From NCBI GenBank assembly GCA_040385525.1, contig JAZKHE010000011.1, positions 1 to 64,000 on the forward strand: a DNA stretch of 64,000 nucleotides. Reading direction: 5' to 3'. The notes under the pieces are model-generated. The model was not told the origin of the DNA. It did no database searches and was given only the letters and a program-made list of their open reading frames with translations. The DNA is from JAZKHE01 sp040385525 (GTDB lineage Bacteria > Bacteroidota > Bacteroidia > UBA4408). Of this stretch, positions 1 to 10,700 are shown piece by piece; the first letter of the stretch is position 1, and every line of letters begins with the position of its first letter. The position numbers were made by a program, and so were the translations under genes.

Positions 1-17
1 AAGTCGTCGCCACTTTT
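1..17 (+). tRNA. possible 3' end of a tRNA cut by the window edge
   Basis: The first 17 bases can be read as the last part of a T-loop (AAGT), the 3' strand of a T-stem (CGTCG) and a 3' acceptor strand (CCACTTT) with a discriminator base, and a terminator follows directly. No 5' half is visible, so the amino acid cannot be given. It could also be the tail of another structured RNA. Confidence 0.3.
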
Positions 18-23
18 AAATCT

Positions 24-55
24 AAAACCCCTTACAGAAATGTTTGGGGTTTTTT
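24..55 (+). terminator. intrinsic terminator behind the left-edge RNA
   Basis: AAAACCCC at 24-31 pairs with GGGGTTTT at 46-53 and a T run follows. The hairpin lies a few bases after the possible tRNA tail and before a gene on the opposite strand, so it most likely ends the RNA transcript entering from the left. Confidence 0.7.
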
Positions 56-60
56 GCGTT

Positions 61-327
61 TTAGCTTGAATCAGTGTCATTTATAAATCCAATTATTTTA
101 AAGATAAATGGAATTGATTTGACTAAAAATTTGATTATAGAAATTATTTGGCTTAAATATTTTAGTTTGTAACTTATTATTGCTCTTGGACTGCTGGATT
201 CTTTAAGCTCTTTTATTGATCTAAAAGTTGTTGATATTGCTTCTTTTTTTGATTCTGTTTCAATATTTTTGAAAATAATGTCTCCATTTGCAAGAAATGT
301 TAATTCGCCAATTTTAATTTTATTCAT
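61..327 (-). CDS. small hypothetical protein, 88 aa
   Basis: I do not recognise this protein. It is basic, with a lysine/glutamate-rich N-terminal half and a hydrophobic, isoleucine/phenylalanine-rich stretch near the C-terminus (about residues 60-82) that could be a single membrane segment or an amphipathic helix. A good TAnnTTTG promoter box lies 22 bases upstream of the ATG, which is the main argument that the gene is real. It stands alone between a terminator and a divergent outer-membrane protein gene. No function is proposed. Confidence 0.5.
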   Translation of the reverse strand: MNKIKIGELTFLANGDIIFKNIETESKKEAISTTFRSIKELKESSSPRAIISYKLKYLSQIISIIKFLVKSIPFIFKIIGFINDTDSS

Positions 328-349
328 TTGTTTACTTTGATAATTAATA

Positions 350-357
350 CAAAGGTA
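350..357 (-). promoter_or_regulatory. -7 promoter box (TACCTTTG) for the 88-aa protein
   Basis: On the minus strand TACCTTTG matches the Bacteroidota -7 consensus TAnnTTTG. I see no good TTTG -33 element at the expected spacing. Confidence 0.45.
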
Positions 358-474
358 TTTGCTAAATAAATAAACTTGTTTTTTTTAGCGAATTTCTATA
401 GTTTAGTAATTGTGCTTTTATAAAAGTCAAATTAATAATACTCTGTATTTAATCGTAATTAGCCCATCTTTTCT

Positions 475-482
475 TACTTTTG
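475..482 (+). promoter_or_regulatory. -7 promoter box (TACTTTTG) for the porin-like gene
   Basis: TACTTTTG fits TAnnTTTG. It overlaps the in-frame TTG at 480, so translation should begin at the ATG at 492, nine bases past the box. That would leave almost no 5' leader. Confidence 0.5.
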
Positions 483-491
483 CATACTTAT

Positions 492-2459
492 ATGCGTGCA
501 AAAAAAAATAGTTTAGTTGTTATCTTTTTATTTTTCTGCCTAAGCTTTGCTTTTGCGCAGAAAAAAACTGAACTTGATTCTGTACAACTCAGTTGTCACG
601 CTATAAATGGTGAAATTCTTAAGTCGCCTATAGATACTTCTCTTTTTAAATTTCACCAATACAACAATGCTTTAGCAGGCAGTAATTTTTTTGCATACAC
701 TGGTAATATTGGTTTAGCAGCGCGTAACGCTGAATTTACTTTGCCTAATAGTGGTTTTAATGCCTTACCAAATAATTTTTTTTGTTGGGATTTTTCGCAA
801 CTTCCTTTAAGTTACTACAACACCACAAAGCCTTTTACAAAAATTGATGTCGTTTTTGGTTCTAAAAAGCAATTGATATCTAATGTGTTGCACACACAAA
901 ATGTAAACGAATTTACAAACCTTGGTTTTATGATTAATGGTTTACGTTCTGATGGATTTTCTACGCGCCAACAATCTAGTTCGTTAAACTCTCGATTTTT
1001 TTATTCGTACAAGCCAACTAATATTCGCTACAATGCTTATGTAAACTTTGATTGGGGAAGAATTGCTAATCAAGAAAATGGCGGTATACGTTCTGATTCT
1101 TCATCATTGTTTTTAGCAGAAGCCGACTCGAGATTAGTACCAACCTATTTTGCTAACGCAATAAGTAATAGAGTTGGCGGAACTTTTACAGCGATTCAAT
1201 ATTTTAATTTAGGTACTATTTCTAAAACAGTAAAAGATTCTGTAGAAACAAAAAAAGTAAACACGAGTAGCAAATTTTATTATCGTTTTTCGCATAGCGA
1301 TTTAACAAACATCTACAGCCATCAGCTCACAGAACCTGAGTTGGATGTTTATGTAAATTATTTTGAAGATTCTTTAAATACGAAAGAAGAAATTCAAACT
1401 AAACAAACGCAAAACGCTTTAGGCTGGAATAATTTTGATAAATATGCAAAAGATAGTTCGAGTTTATTTATAGATGTTTTTTTACAACATAATTATATTG
1501 AGTTTCATCAAAAAGAAATAAATTCATTTTATAATAATGTTTCTGTGTCAGCAGATTTAAGAAAAAGAGTTTTAAAAAATCACGAGCTTAAATTAAATGC
1601 AAACTTATTTGCAGGTGGCTACAATGCTGGTGATTATAAATTCAATTTTGGATTATTTAAAAACAAATCAGATAGTACAAAGTTTGCTTATAGCGTAAAT
1701 GTGTTTAGCCAATTGCAACATCCAGATTATATTGTAAATCGTTTTTCATCTAATCATTTTAAATGGACAAGCGCATTTAAACAACAATTATTTAATGGCG
1801 TTACTGCAAAAGTTGTTTATGCAAAACAAGCTGCGGAAATTAGTTTTACAAGCATAACTAATTTTGTTTTTTATGATTTTAATGCAACGCCTAGTCAGTT
1901 AAACGGAACTATTTCTGTGCTTTCGGCAAAATTGTTTAGCGATTTTAAATTGAAAAAAATCAATTTTTCTAATGTTGTTTTAGTTCAAAAACAATTAAAC
2001 GGACTAGACGTAACTCGTTTACCATTTTTGTTTTCGCGTCATACTGTTTTTCTCGAGAAAATATTATTTAAAAAAACTACTCCTTTTCAAGCTGGAATTG
2101 AAATTAATTTTAATTCAGCCTATTACGCTAATGCGTATATGCCATCGAGTAGCCAATTTTATTTGCAAAATAAACAGCAAATTGGAGGTAAAACAAATGA
2201 ATTTTACCTCTATAAATATGATGAATCAATAGCTAATATTGATCTAGTTGGTTTGCCAGTTCAGATAGATTTGTTTATGAGTTTTAGAATTAAATCAGCT
2301 AAAGTATTTGTTAAAATGGAAAGAGTAATAAAACCATTTTCAATAGAAGGACAGAAAAATGATTGGAATTTTTTTTCTGGAAATAATTATTTGGTACCGT
2401 TTCATCCAATGCACGATAGAGCATTTGCTGCTGGAGTTAGCTGGGCTTTTGTAAACTAA
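492..2459 (+). CDS. putative outer-membrane porin (Porin_10-like), 655 aa
   Basis: A signal peptide (about residues 1-23, ending FAFAQ) is followed by a long sequence rich in aromatic and polar residues alternating in beta-strand fashion. The C-terminus is an aromatic-rich strand ending SWAFVN, as expected for an outer-membrane beta-barrel. Length and overall pattern, including an early WDFSQLPLSYY segment, resemble the Bacteroidota putative porin family (Porin_10). The start is ATG 492; the upstream TTG at 480 lies inside the promoter box. The glycan operon follows 45 bases downstream. The substrate cannot be told from sequence. Family call moderately sure; outer-membrane location more so. 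Confidence 0.75.
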   Translation: MRAKKNSLVVIFLFFCLSFAFAQKKTELDSVQLSCHAINGEILKSPIDTSLFKFHQYNNALAGSNFFAYTGNIGLAARNAEFTLPNSGFNALPNNFFCWDFSQLPLSYYNTTKPFTKIDVVFGSKKQLISNVLHTQNVNEFTNLGFMINGLRSDGFSTRQQSSSLNSRFFYSYKPTNIRYNAYVNFDWGRIANQENGGIRSDSSSLFLAEADSRLVPTYFANAISNRVGGTFTAIQYFNLGTISKTVKDSVETKKVNTSSKFYYRFSHSDLTNIYSHQLTEPELDVYVNYFEDSLNTKEEIQTKQTQNALGWNNFDKYAKDSSSLFIDVFLQHNYIEFHQKEINSFYNNVSVSADLRKRVLKNHELKLNANLFAGGYNAGDYKFNFGLFKNKSDSTKFAYSVNVFSQLQHPDYIVNRFSSNHFKWTSAFKQQLFNGVTAKVVYAKQAAEISFTSITNFVFYDFNATPSQLNGTISVLSAKLFSDFKLKKINFSNVVLVQKQLNGLDVTRLPFLFSRHTVFLEKILFKKTTPFQAGIEINFNSAYYANAYMPSSSQFYLQNKQQIGGKTNEFYLYKYDESIANIDLVGLPVQIDLFMSFRIKSAKVFVKMERVIKPFSIEGQKNDWNFFSGNNYLVPFHPMHDRAFAAGVSWAFVN

Positions 2460-2504
2460 CAGATACTTTAAAATCTTTTTTAGCGTTATACAAAGCATTT
2501 TATT

Positions 2505-3686
2505 TTGAGCCAAAAAAAAAATATTCTTTTTGTAAGCAGTTGGTATCCTAACCGATTGAATGCTACTTTAGGTATTTTTGTTAAACGTCACGCACAGGCT
2601 GTTGCTTTAAAACACAATGTTTCTGCGCTATATGTTTGTCCGGATGTAAATGCGAAAAACAAATACGATGTTGATGTTCAAAATGAAGAAGGCATACTAA
2701 CGGTTCGAGTATATTACAAAAAGGTTACTTCAAATATTCCGTTAATTTCTAATTTTCAAAAAATTATAAGAAACCGAAAAGCTTATTCAATAGCTTATGC
2801 AGAAATTTTAAAGTGTTTTGGAAAACCAGATTTGGTGCATAGTAACATGTTAGTAGGCGCTAGTTTATTTTCATTATATTTAAAAATTAAATATAAAATA
2901 CCCTATTTAGTTACTGAGCACTGGACTGGATATTTGCCATCTGATGGAAATTACAAAGGTTTTTTTTTAAAAAGTATAACTAAAGTTGTTGCTAATAATG
3001 CTACGTTCATTACTCCAGTTTCTATAGAATTACAAAATGCATTGCAAAGTCATGGGTTTAAAAAACCGAAATATCAAATAGTACCAAATGTTGTTGATGT
3101 GAATTTGTTTTCTCCTAAAAAAAGTAAAGTCGAAAACTCTAAAATTAGAGTTGTACACGTTTCTTCACTTGATGATAGACAAAAAAACATTTCTGGGATT
3201 TTGACTGTAGTGGAAAGAATATCAAAATGGCGGAATGACTTTGAGCTTATAATTATAGGTGATGGTGAGGATAAATTAAAGTTAGAAAAACAAGTAAAAA
3301 ATAGTGTCTTGTTAAATTCAATAGTTTTTTTTAATGGAAAAAAAACTGGAATTGAATTGGTTGACGAGTTAAACAAAGGAAGTTTTTTTATATTATTTAG
3401 TAACTTTGAAACAACTGTAACTTGTGCTGCTTTGGAGGCTATGGCTGTCGGTTTGCCTGTTTTAGCTTCGGATTTAGAAGTTTCAATGCGACATATAAAT
3501 CAAGATAATGGTCTGTTGGTTGAAGTAAATAATTTAAACGATTTGGAAAAATCATTTAATTTAATGTTGGATAATTTTGTAAAATACGATTCAGTTTTAA
3601 TTAGAAATTATGTGATTAAAAATTTTGGTGCAGAAAAAATTTCAGTTCAATTTAATAGTATTTATGACGAGATATTAAATGTTTAA
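2505..3686 (+). CDS. GT4-family glycosyltransferase
   Basis: A GT-B fold glycosyltransferase of 393 aa, expected to transfer a sugar from a nucleotide donor to a lipid-linked glycan at the cytoplasmic face. The N-terminus FVSSWYPN...GIFVKRHA is typical of GT4 enzymes acting on surface polysaccharides. The C-terminal domain has the donor-site segment LEAMAVGLPVLAS with the expected acidic residue. The start is a TTG; homologues begin with this same hydrophobic strand. The 3' end overlaps the flippase gene by 8 bases, so the two are co-translated. Donor and acceptor sugars are unknown. Confidence 0.88.
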   Translation: MSQKKNILFVSSWYPNRLNATLGIFVKRHAQAVALKHNVSALYVCPDVNAKNKYDVDVQNEEGILTVRVYYKKVTSNIPLISNFQKIIRNRKAYSIAYAEILKCFGKPDLVHSNMLVGASLFSLYLKIKYKIPYLVTEHWTGYLPSDGNYKGFFLKSITKVVANNATFITPVSIELQNALQSHGFKKPKYQIVPNVVDVNLFSPKKSKVENSKIRVVHVSSLDDRQKNISGILTVVERISKWRNDFELIIIGDGEDKLKLEKQVKNSVLLNSIVFFNGKKTGIELVDELNKGSFFILFSNFETTVTCAALEAMAVGLPVLASDLEVSMRHINQDNGLLVEVNNLNDLEKSFNLMLDNFVKYDSVLIRNYVIKNFGAEKISVQFNSIYDEILNV

Positions 3687-4920
3687 AAATATTTTAAATA
3701 CAGTTTTAACTAAAGGAATAAGTGCGGTTTGTAATTTTGTTGTTGCAGTATTCATTTCAAATTACCTTGGAGCAGAAGGTAAGGGTGAAGCTAGTTTGTT
3801 AATTACAAATGTTGCAGTAGTTATGCTTTTTGTGAATTTTTTTGGAGGTGCTACACTTGCTTATTTGGTTGCAAAATATAATTCTATCAAAGTATTAAAA
3901 GTTGCCTTTTTATTTTCCTTTTTAATAGTAATTGTTTCGTTTTTTTTATTTTTTATTTTTACAAACAATCTTTTTTTAGTTATAAACTGTTCTGTTTTAT
4001 CTATTATCATTGCTATCTCTACTGTGTTTCAAAATTTTTTAATTGGCAAAAACAAAGTTTCAGTTTATAATCTTGTTTTAGTAAGTCAAAGTGTAATTTT
4101 GTTGATGTGTGTTTTAATAGGGTTTAATTTTAATGTTTCATTAAATGTATATTTGTTTGCCTTGTATTTTTCATATTTCATTTCGTTATTTATAGCAGTT
4201 TTTTTTTATTTAAAATACAAATCTGATATTGCAGAAAACACTAAAGTTGTTGAGTTTAAGGAGATTCTTTCTTTTGGGTTTCAAAATCAAATTTCACATG
4301 TTTTAAATTTGTTTTTAATGCGTTCAAGTTATTATTTTTTAATTTTTAATACAACTAACTTTGAAGTTGGTGTTTTTTCTAATGCACTAATTGTTGTTGA
4401 AGGAATTTGGCTTTTTGCTATGAGTTTTTCAACTGTGCAATATGCTAAAATCATTAATTCAACACGAATTGAAGCTGTTGATTTAACGCTTTTTTTGATG
4501 CGTATAAGTTTTTACATTAGTGGAGTTATATGGTTTATTCTTATTTGTATGCCTTCTACTGTTTTTGTAGCTATTTTTGGTGAGGATTTTAACGAATTAA
4601 AAAACATTATTGTTTATTTAGGCCCAGGAATTATTTTGTATAATTTTTCAATTATTATTGGACATTTTTTTTCAGGAACAGGTAAGTTTAAAATAAACAC
4701 TTACGCAAGTTTGATAAGTGTGTTATGCGGATTTGTATTTTTGGGAATAACTATCAATACTTTTAATATTAAAAATGCAATTGTATTTCATAACATAACT
4801 TATATAGTTACAACTGCTTGTTTGATTTTGTTTTTTATTCGCGAAACAAAAACAAAGTTTGTTTTTTTGTTTTACAACAAGAATGATTTTTCGATGATTA
4901 AAAATAGTTTAAAAAGATAA
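3679..4920 (+). CDS. polysaccharide flippase (Wzx-like, MOP superfamily)
   Basis: A 413-aa polytopic membrane protein with about 12 hydrophobic helices. The N-terminal arrangement of a first helix followed by SNYLGAEGKGEASLL is characteristic of oligosaccharide flippases. These move undecaprenyl-linked repeat units across the inner membrane. It overlaps the upstream glycosyltransferase by 8 bases and is followed after 2 bases by a methyltransferase, so it belongs to the same glycan operon. The substrate is unknown. Confidence 0.85.
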   Translation: MFKNILNTVLTKGISAVCNFVVAVFISNYLGAEGKGEASLLITNVAVVMLFVNFFGGATLAYLVAKYNSIKVLKVAFLFSFLIVIVSFFLFFIFTNNLFLVINCSVLSIIIAISTVFQNFLIGKNKVSVYNLVLVSQSVILLMCVLIGFNFNVSLNVYLFALYFSYFISLFIAVFFYLKYKSDIAENTKVVEFKEILSFGFQNQISHVLNLFLMRSSYYFLIFNTTNFEVGVFSNALIVVEGIWLFAMSFSTVQYAKIINSTRIEAVDLTLFLMRISFYISGVIWFILICMPSTVFVAIFGEDFNELKNIIVYLGPGIILYNFSIIIGHFFSGTGKFKINTYASLISVLCGFVFLGITINTFNIKNAIVFHNITYIVTTACLILFFIRETKTKFVFLFYNKNDFSMIKNSLKR

Positions 4921-4922
4921 TA

Positions 4923-5732
4923 ATGAATCTAATTAAAAAGGCATTTACAGCATTTATTAAAATTCTTAAAAATCCATGGTTGCTAAATCATGTAATTAAT
5001 AGTGATGAAGAACAAAAAAAATGGTTTGAAGAAAAGTATGGTGTTGGCAAGAAATTAAAAGTGATAGATCTACTTACCTTGTTTCCAGATTTTGAAGAAA
5101 CTGTGGTGCCTTTTAGTTTTGCAGAAGGTGGGTCAACGCCTCTAGATTTGGCTTTGTTGAGAAAAGTTTGTAAACGAAATATTGACACTACTTATTTTGA
5201 AATTGGGACTTGGAGAGGGGAGAGTGTTGCAAATGTTTCGCCATTAGTAGATAAAGCATTTACCTTAAATTTAGCTGATGAAGATTTGTTAAAGTTAAAC
5301 TTGCCCAAAGAATATGTTTCACAACACAGACTTTTTTCTAAAGATTTAAAAAATGTAACTCACTTATTTGGAAACTCATCTTCATTTGATTTCGCTAAAT
5401 ATTATAGATCTTGTGATGTAGTTTTTGTTGATGGAGACCATCATTATGAAGCTGTAAAAAAAGATACTGAAAACGCTTTTAAGTTATTGCGAAACGAAAA
5501 ATCAGTAATTGTTTGGCACGATTACGGAAACACACCTGCCGATGTTCGTTATGATGTTTTAAATGGAATAATGGACGGAACACCAAAAGAGTTTAGAAAT
5601 AAATTGTATCGAGTTTCAAATACGCTTTGCGCTATATTTATTCAAGATGAAATAATTGCAATTGAAGATACAGATAACAGAGTTCCTAATAAAGTTTTTG
5701 AAATTAATTTAAAAGCTAAATCTATTTCTTAA
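4923..5732 (+). CDS. class I SAM-dependent methyltransferase (Methyltransf_24-like)
   Basis: A 269-aa protein with a Rossmann methyltransferase core. FEIGTWRGESV is the glycine-rich SAM-binding strand and loop, VVFVDGDHHYEAV is the acidic strand with the DGDH motif of the Methyltransf_24 group, and VWHDYGN follows in the C-terminal half. It sits between a flippase and an asparagine synthase with no gaps: its stop codon is directly followed by the next ATG. That suggests it modifies the sugar or amide made by this operon. The acceptor is not known. Confidence 0.8.
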   Translation: MNLIKKAFTAFIKILKNPWLLNHVINSDEEQKKWFEEKYGVGKKLKVIDLLTLFPDFEETVVPFSFAEGGSTPLDLALLRKVCKRNIDTTYFEIGTWRGESVANVSPLVDKAFTLNLADEDLLKLNLPKEYVSQHRLFSKDLKNVTHLFGNSSSFDFAKYYRSCDVVFVDGDHHYEAVKKDTENAFKLLRNEKSVIVWHDYGNTPADVRYDVLNGIMDGTPKEFRNKLYRVSNTLCAIFIQDEIIAIEDTDNRVPNKVFEINLKAKSIS

Positions 5733-7688
5733 ATGTGTGGAATTTCAGGAATAGTAATTAAGCAAACTCCATCGTTTAACGCTTCAGAAGTTATTCAGAA
5801 AATGAGTAATGTAATGAAACATCGTGGACCTGATGGAGAAGGTTTTTTAGTTCTTGAAAATGACAATAATACAACTACATATTTTGGAAATGAAACTAAA
5901 AAAAATGTAAAAAATTCAAGTTTACAGTTTTGTCCAAAAATTTCAATTTCAGATTTAGAAACTTCGAATTGTAAATTTGTTTTTAATCATCGTCGCCTTG
6001 CAATAATTGATGTTGCAGAATCTGGGCATCAGCCAATGTGCGATAATTCTGAATCGATATGGATTACATACAACGGAGAGATTTACAATTATCTTGAAAT
6101 TAAAAAAGAATTACTTGTTTTAGGACATCATTTTGTAACACACTCAGATACTGAAGTAATTATAGAAGCATACAAAGAATGGGGTTTTGATTGTGTATCT
6201 AAATTTAATGGAATGTGGGCTTTTGTTTTGTTCGACAAAAGAAAAAATATTTTGTTCGGCTCTCGCGATAGATTTGGTGTAAAACCATTTTATTATTATT
6301 CTGATGAAGAAGTTTTTTGTTTTGCATCAGAACAAAAAGTATTGGTAAAATCAGGGATAATTAAAACGCAAATTCGTGAGGAAGCTGTGTTTGATTATTT
6401 TGTTTTAGACCAACTAGAATATGAAGAAGAAGGGATGTTTAAAAATGTTTTTGAATTGTTCCCTTCACACAATTTTACTTACAATTTAAGTTCAAATGAA
6501 TTTACAAAGTGGAAATATTATGAATTAAATATTCAGGAAATAAAACTGGATTTTAATGTAGAAGAAAAATTTAGAGAACTGTTTTTTAACGCCATTCAAT
6601 TAAGAATGCGTTCTGATGTAAAAGTGGGTTCGTGCTTAAGTGGCGGGCTCGATAGCTCCAGTATTGTTGTTGTAATGAATTTGCTGAAAAACAATAATGA
6701 TGCAATAGAACTATTTACAGCATCCTATAACGATTGGCAGATAGATGAAAGTAATTTTGCAAAACAAGTTGTAGACGCAACTCATTCTAATTGGCATCAA
6801 GTTTTTCCGTCAGCGCAAAATCTTCAAAAAAATCTTCACGATTTATTTTATTCCTTAGATGTTCCTATTTGGTCGAGTAGCACATTTGCACAATATTCAG
6901 TAATGAAGCTGGCTAATGAAAACAATATAAAAGTTTTGTTAGACGGACAAGGTGGCGACGAATTGTTAGGTGGTTATCCTCACCATTATTATTATTATTG
7001 GAATGAGCTTTCTGCAAAAAACTTAGTAGAGGAAATAAATTTAACTCCAATCTTTTTAGCATCAGTATCAGGTTTTGCAAAACATAAATCAGCTCAATTA
7101 TTAAAAAAAAGTAATTTTATTTTAGAGCAATTTTTACTTAGAAAAAACAATAACAACCAATTTTTAAATGCTGATTTTATTGAAAAACATAAAAACAGAA
7201 TTCAAGCGCATTTAGAAAAAAAGCTAGAACAAACTTTAATTAATAGATTAAGCGCAGAAATGCAAAACACGCAACTCAAAACCTATTTGCGCTGTGAAGA
7301 CAGATGTTCTATGCGTTTTTCGGTAGAGTCGAGAACGCCATTTGCTGATGATTTACCTTTAATAGAATTTTTATTTAGTTTGCCTTCAAACTATAAAATT
7401 AATAAAGGAGTAAATAAAAACATATTGCGAAGTTCGTTAAGCAAAGTGCTTCCAAAAGCTATTGCAAACCGAAAAGATAAAATGGGTTATGTAACGCCAC
7501 ACAATCTTTGGCAAAAAGAATTAAGTAAAACATTTAAAGAAATTATTTCTGAAAGTAACCAAAGTACATTTATTCGAAAAAATACAGTTGTAAATAATTT
7601 TGATACCGTATTAGATAAAAAACCAACCAATAATTTGTTCAAATATGTTGCTTTTTCATCTTGGAGCGAACAATATTTTGTTAAATAG
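5733..7688 (+). CDS. asnB: asparagine synthase (glutamine-hydrolysing), AsnB family
   Basis: A 651-aa two-domain enzyme. The mature N-terminus begins at Cys2 (MCGISG), the nucleophile of the class II glutaminase domain, with RGPDGEG, FNHRRLAIID and YNGEIYN following. The C-terminal synthetase domain has the pyrophosphate loop SGGLDSS at about residues 303-309. The family makes an amide from an aspartate-like or uronic-acid carboxylate with glutamine as nitrogen donor and ATP. Its place directly after glycan genes suggests amidation of a surface sugar more than bulk asparagine synthesis, but that is inference. No terminator follows. Confidence 0.88.
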   Translation: MCGISGIVIKQTPSFNASEVIQKMSNVMKHRGPDGEGFLVLENDNNTTTYFGNETKKNVKNSSLQFCPKISISDLETSNCKFVFNHRRLAIIDVAESGHQPMCDNSESIWITYNGEIYNYLEIKKELLVLGHHFVTHSDTEVIIEAYKEWGFDCVSKFNGMWAFVLFDKRKNILFGSRDRFGVKPFYYYSDEEVFCFASEQKVLVKSGIIKTQIREEAVFDYFVLDQLEYEEEGMFKNVFELFPSHNFTYNLSSNEFTKWKYYELNIQEIKLDFNVEEKFRELFFNAIQLRMRSDVKVGSCLSGGLDSSSIVVVMNLLKNNNDAIELFTASYNDWQIDESNFAKQVVDATHSNWHQVFPSAQNLQKNLHDLFYSLDVPIWSSSTFAQYSVMKLANENNIKVLLDGQGGDELLGGYPHHYYYYWNELSAKNLVEEINLTPIFLASVSGFAKHKSAQLLKKSNFILEQFLLRKNNNNQFLNADFIEKHKNRIQAHLEKKLEQTLINRLSAEMQNTQLKTYLRCEDRCSMRFSVESRTPFADDLPLIEFLFSLPSNYKINKGVNKNILRSSLSKVLPKAIANRKDKMGYVTPHNLWQKELSKTFKEIISESNQSTFIRKNTVVNNFDTVLDKKPTNNLFKYVAFSSWSEQYFVK

Positions 7689-7707
7689 TCAACTTTTAGT
7701 ATAAATA

Positions 7708-7739
7708 TTTGTTTTTTATTGTGTAGAAAGTTAAATTTG
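7708..7739 (+). promoter_or_regulatory. promoter of the T9SS cargo gene (TTTG-N20-TAAATTTG)
   Basis: TTTG at 7708-7711 and TAAATTTG at 7732-7739 are separated by 20 bases, a full match to the Bacteroidota housekeeping promoter. The predicted leader is about 45 nt. The cargo gene is therefore transcribed independently of the glycan operon. Confidence 0.75.
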
Positions 7740-7787
7740 TAATAATGTAATCTGTCTAACTATAACTAAATAATACATTAACTAATC

Positions 7788-10700
7788 ATGAAGAAACGTT
7801 TACTAACTATTTTGGGCGCTATACTTGCCACGTCGTTATCGGCGCAAGTTGTCCACACAAAAGTAGGACAAACTAAATACAGCCTTCAATCAAATGGAGC
7901 TGTATATAATCGAATTGTAAAAAATGCAGACGGAACTATTTCAGTTGCATGGACATTTTCTGACGAAGATGGCGATACTTGGGATGACCGCGGTACAGGC
8001 TATAATTATTTTAATGGATCTGCGTGGATTAATCCTTCAGCTACAGCTGTAAGACAAGAAACTAAAAGAACTGGTTTCCCCTCTCTTGCAATAACTACAA
8101 GTGGTGCTGAAGTAATTACGGCTCACGATGCAACCAATAATAAAATGACTGTAAGCAGACGTGCTGTAAAAGGTACTGGAGCTTGGACTCAAGCGGATAT
8201 TAATACTGCTTTGGTTTGGAACAGAACTGCAGTAGGAGGGCCAAATGGTGAAAGTATTCATATGATATCTCATGATGAGAGCACCTCAGAAGGAGCTGTT
8301 TTATATTTAAGGTCTTTAGATGCTGGTGCAACTTGGTCAACTCCAATTGAGATTCCAGGTTTTACAATTGCTGAGTTTCCTGCTCAATTTAGAGGAGATG
8401 AGTACTCTATCGCTGCTAAAGGCAATACTGTTGTAGCAATTTATGGTGGGCAAAACACGGGCGTTTATATGGCTAAGTCAATGGATAATGGTACAACATG
8501 GGTTAAAACTGCAGTTGATCCATTTCCAATACCAGGTTATGATGCTACAGATGGAATTTCTGATTTAGATAATGATGGTGTTGCAGATACACTTAACGTA
8601 AATGATGGAACTGTAAACGTTACTATTGACAACGCTGGAAAAGTACATGTGTTTTGGGGTAGAATGAGAATTTTTGATGATGAATTAGCAGCATTAGCTT
8701 CTTATTTTCCTGCAACTGATGGTTTAATGTACTGGAGTGAGGGAATGACTTCTCCAATTATGATTGCTGAAATGCAAGATAACAATAATGATGGTGAAAT
8801 TAATTTTTCTGAATACTTTGTTCCAGACTGGGGATTCGGTATGTATGGTTCTTCAATGTCAGCATACCCTAGTGCTTCAGTAGATGCAAATAATTTTGTG
8901 TATGTATCTTATGCAGGTGTTGTAGAAGCAGATACACAGGTTGATGTTGATGGCGATATGCTTTGGATGGGAAATAGCTATTCTGGAAAATTATTAAGAC
9001 ATGTATATGTTACTTATTCAGGAGATGGTGGTTTAACTTGGTCTAAACCATTTGATACAGATGTAAATAATATTACATATCTATCTGGAGCTGATACAGA
9101 GGGTATTTACCCTTCATTAGCGGGCTTAATAGATAATGACTTACACATTCTTTATCAAAGAGATACAATTCCAGGTTATGGAGTTACAAGTACTGATGAT
9201 CCTGATAATGCTGACGCAATTCATGATTTAGTTTATGTTAAAGTACCAAAAACTTCTTTACCATGTAACCCAATGACAATATCTGTTTTAGCAGAAAAAG
9301 ATACTTGTATGAATAGTGTAGGTATTTTAAATTTAACTAGTGCTTTAGGTGCTGTTGCTCCTTATTCTTATGAGTGGGGTTCAGTGGATGCATCAAACAA
9401 TTTTATTTCAACTAGCGTTTCAGATGTTTCAGCAAGCGGAATGATTGCTGGCACTTATAGAGTTGCGATTAACGACTCAAGAAACTGTAAAGATACTTTA
9501 GAATTTACTTTAGAAAATTACGAAACTCCAATATCTGTATCGTTAACACAAACTGCTCAACCTTTGGATTGTGATGAATTAGATGGTGCAATTTCTTCAT
9601 CAGTTATTGGTGGCGATTTACCTCTTTCATATTCTTGGTCTGGAGTTAGTTCTACAGATGTTTCTGTTTCTGGCGTTGGAATTGGAGCGTATATTTTAAC
9701 AATTTCTGATAGAAATACTTGCGTAGGTACTGGTTCAATAATTTTATTACCTATTACTAATACCGCTGCATTTACAGCTACTGTTGTAACAACCGCAGCT
9801 ACTTGTCAAGGAATATCTTCTGGTTCTGCAGAAGTTTCTGTAACTCCTCCGGGGTTATATTCTTATACTTGGACTCCATCTGGTCAAGTAACTGCTATCG
9901 CTACAGGCTTTGCTGCTGGTACTTATGATGTTTATGTTACTGATGGTGTTTGTGGAACTTTAGCGACATTTACAATTAGCGAGCCATCAACTTCTTTAAC
10001 TGCAACATTAACATCTACAAATGTTTTATGTAACGGTGGTGCTACTGGTACATTGACTGCAAATGCTTCTGGTGGAACATCTCCATATACATTTACTTGG
10101 AATGCAGCTGCTGGTGGATCAATTGTTTTTGATAATTCTACATCAACAATTGCTGGTTTAGCAAATGGTGCTGGTTACGGAGTTTCTGTAACTGATAAAT
10201 ACAATTGTGAAGTTGTAACTCCTGCTAATGTTATTATCGGTACTCCTGCTGCTTTATCTGTTTCTTTCTTAAGTAGAACTGTTCCTACGGGTAGTACTTT
10301 AAATGGAAAAATTAGAGTATTAGCTACTGGTGGTACTCCTCCTTATGCATTTTCTTGGACTAGAACATCTACTTTAAATGGTCCTGCTTCTGGCAATGGT
10401 CCATCAGGAATTATGGCTGGTGCTCAAGATATTACAGGTTTAACATCTGGATCTCACACCATTACTGTAACTGATGCAAATGGTTGTACTTCTCAATTAG
10501 TTTATACATTAACAAGTATTGAAGATAATACTGAAATCGTTAAAGATTTAAGTGTTTATCCTAACCCAGCTACTGATAATGTTGTAATTGACTTTAATAT
10601 AGCAACACCTAGCAATGTTTCTGTAAAATTAATGGGCTTAAATGGTCAATTAGTTTACACAAAAGAATTAGGTCAGTTTGCTGGTAAATTCTCTCATTCA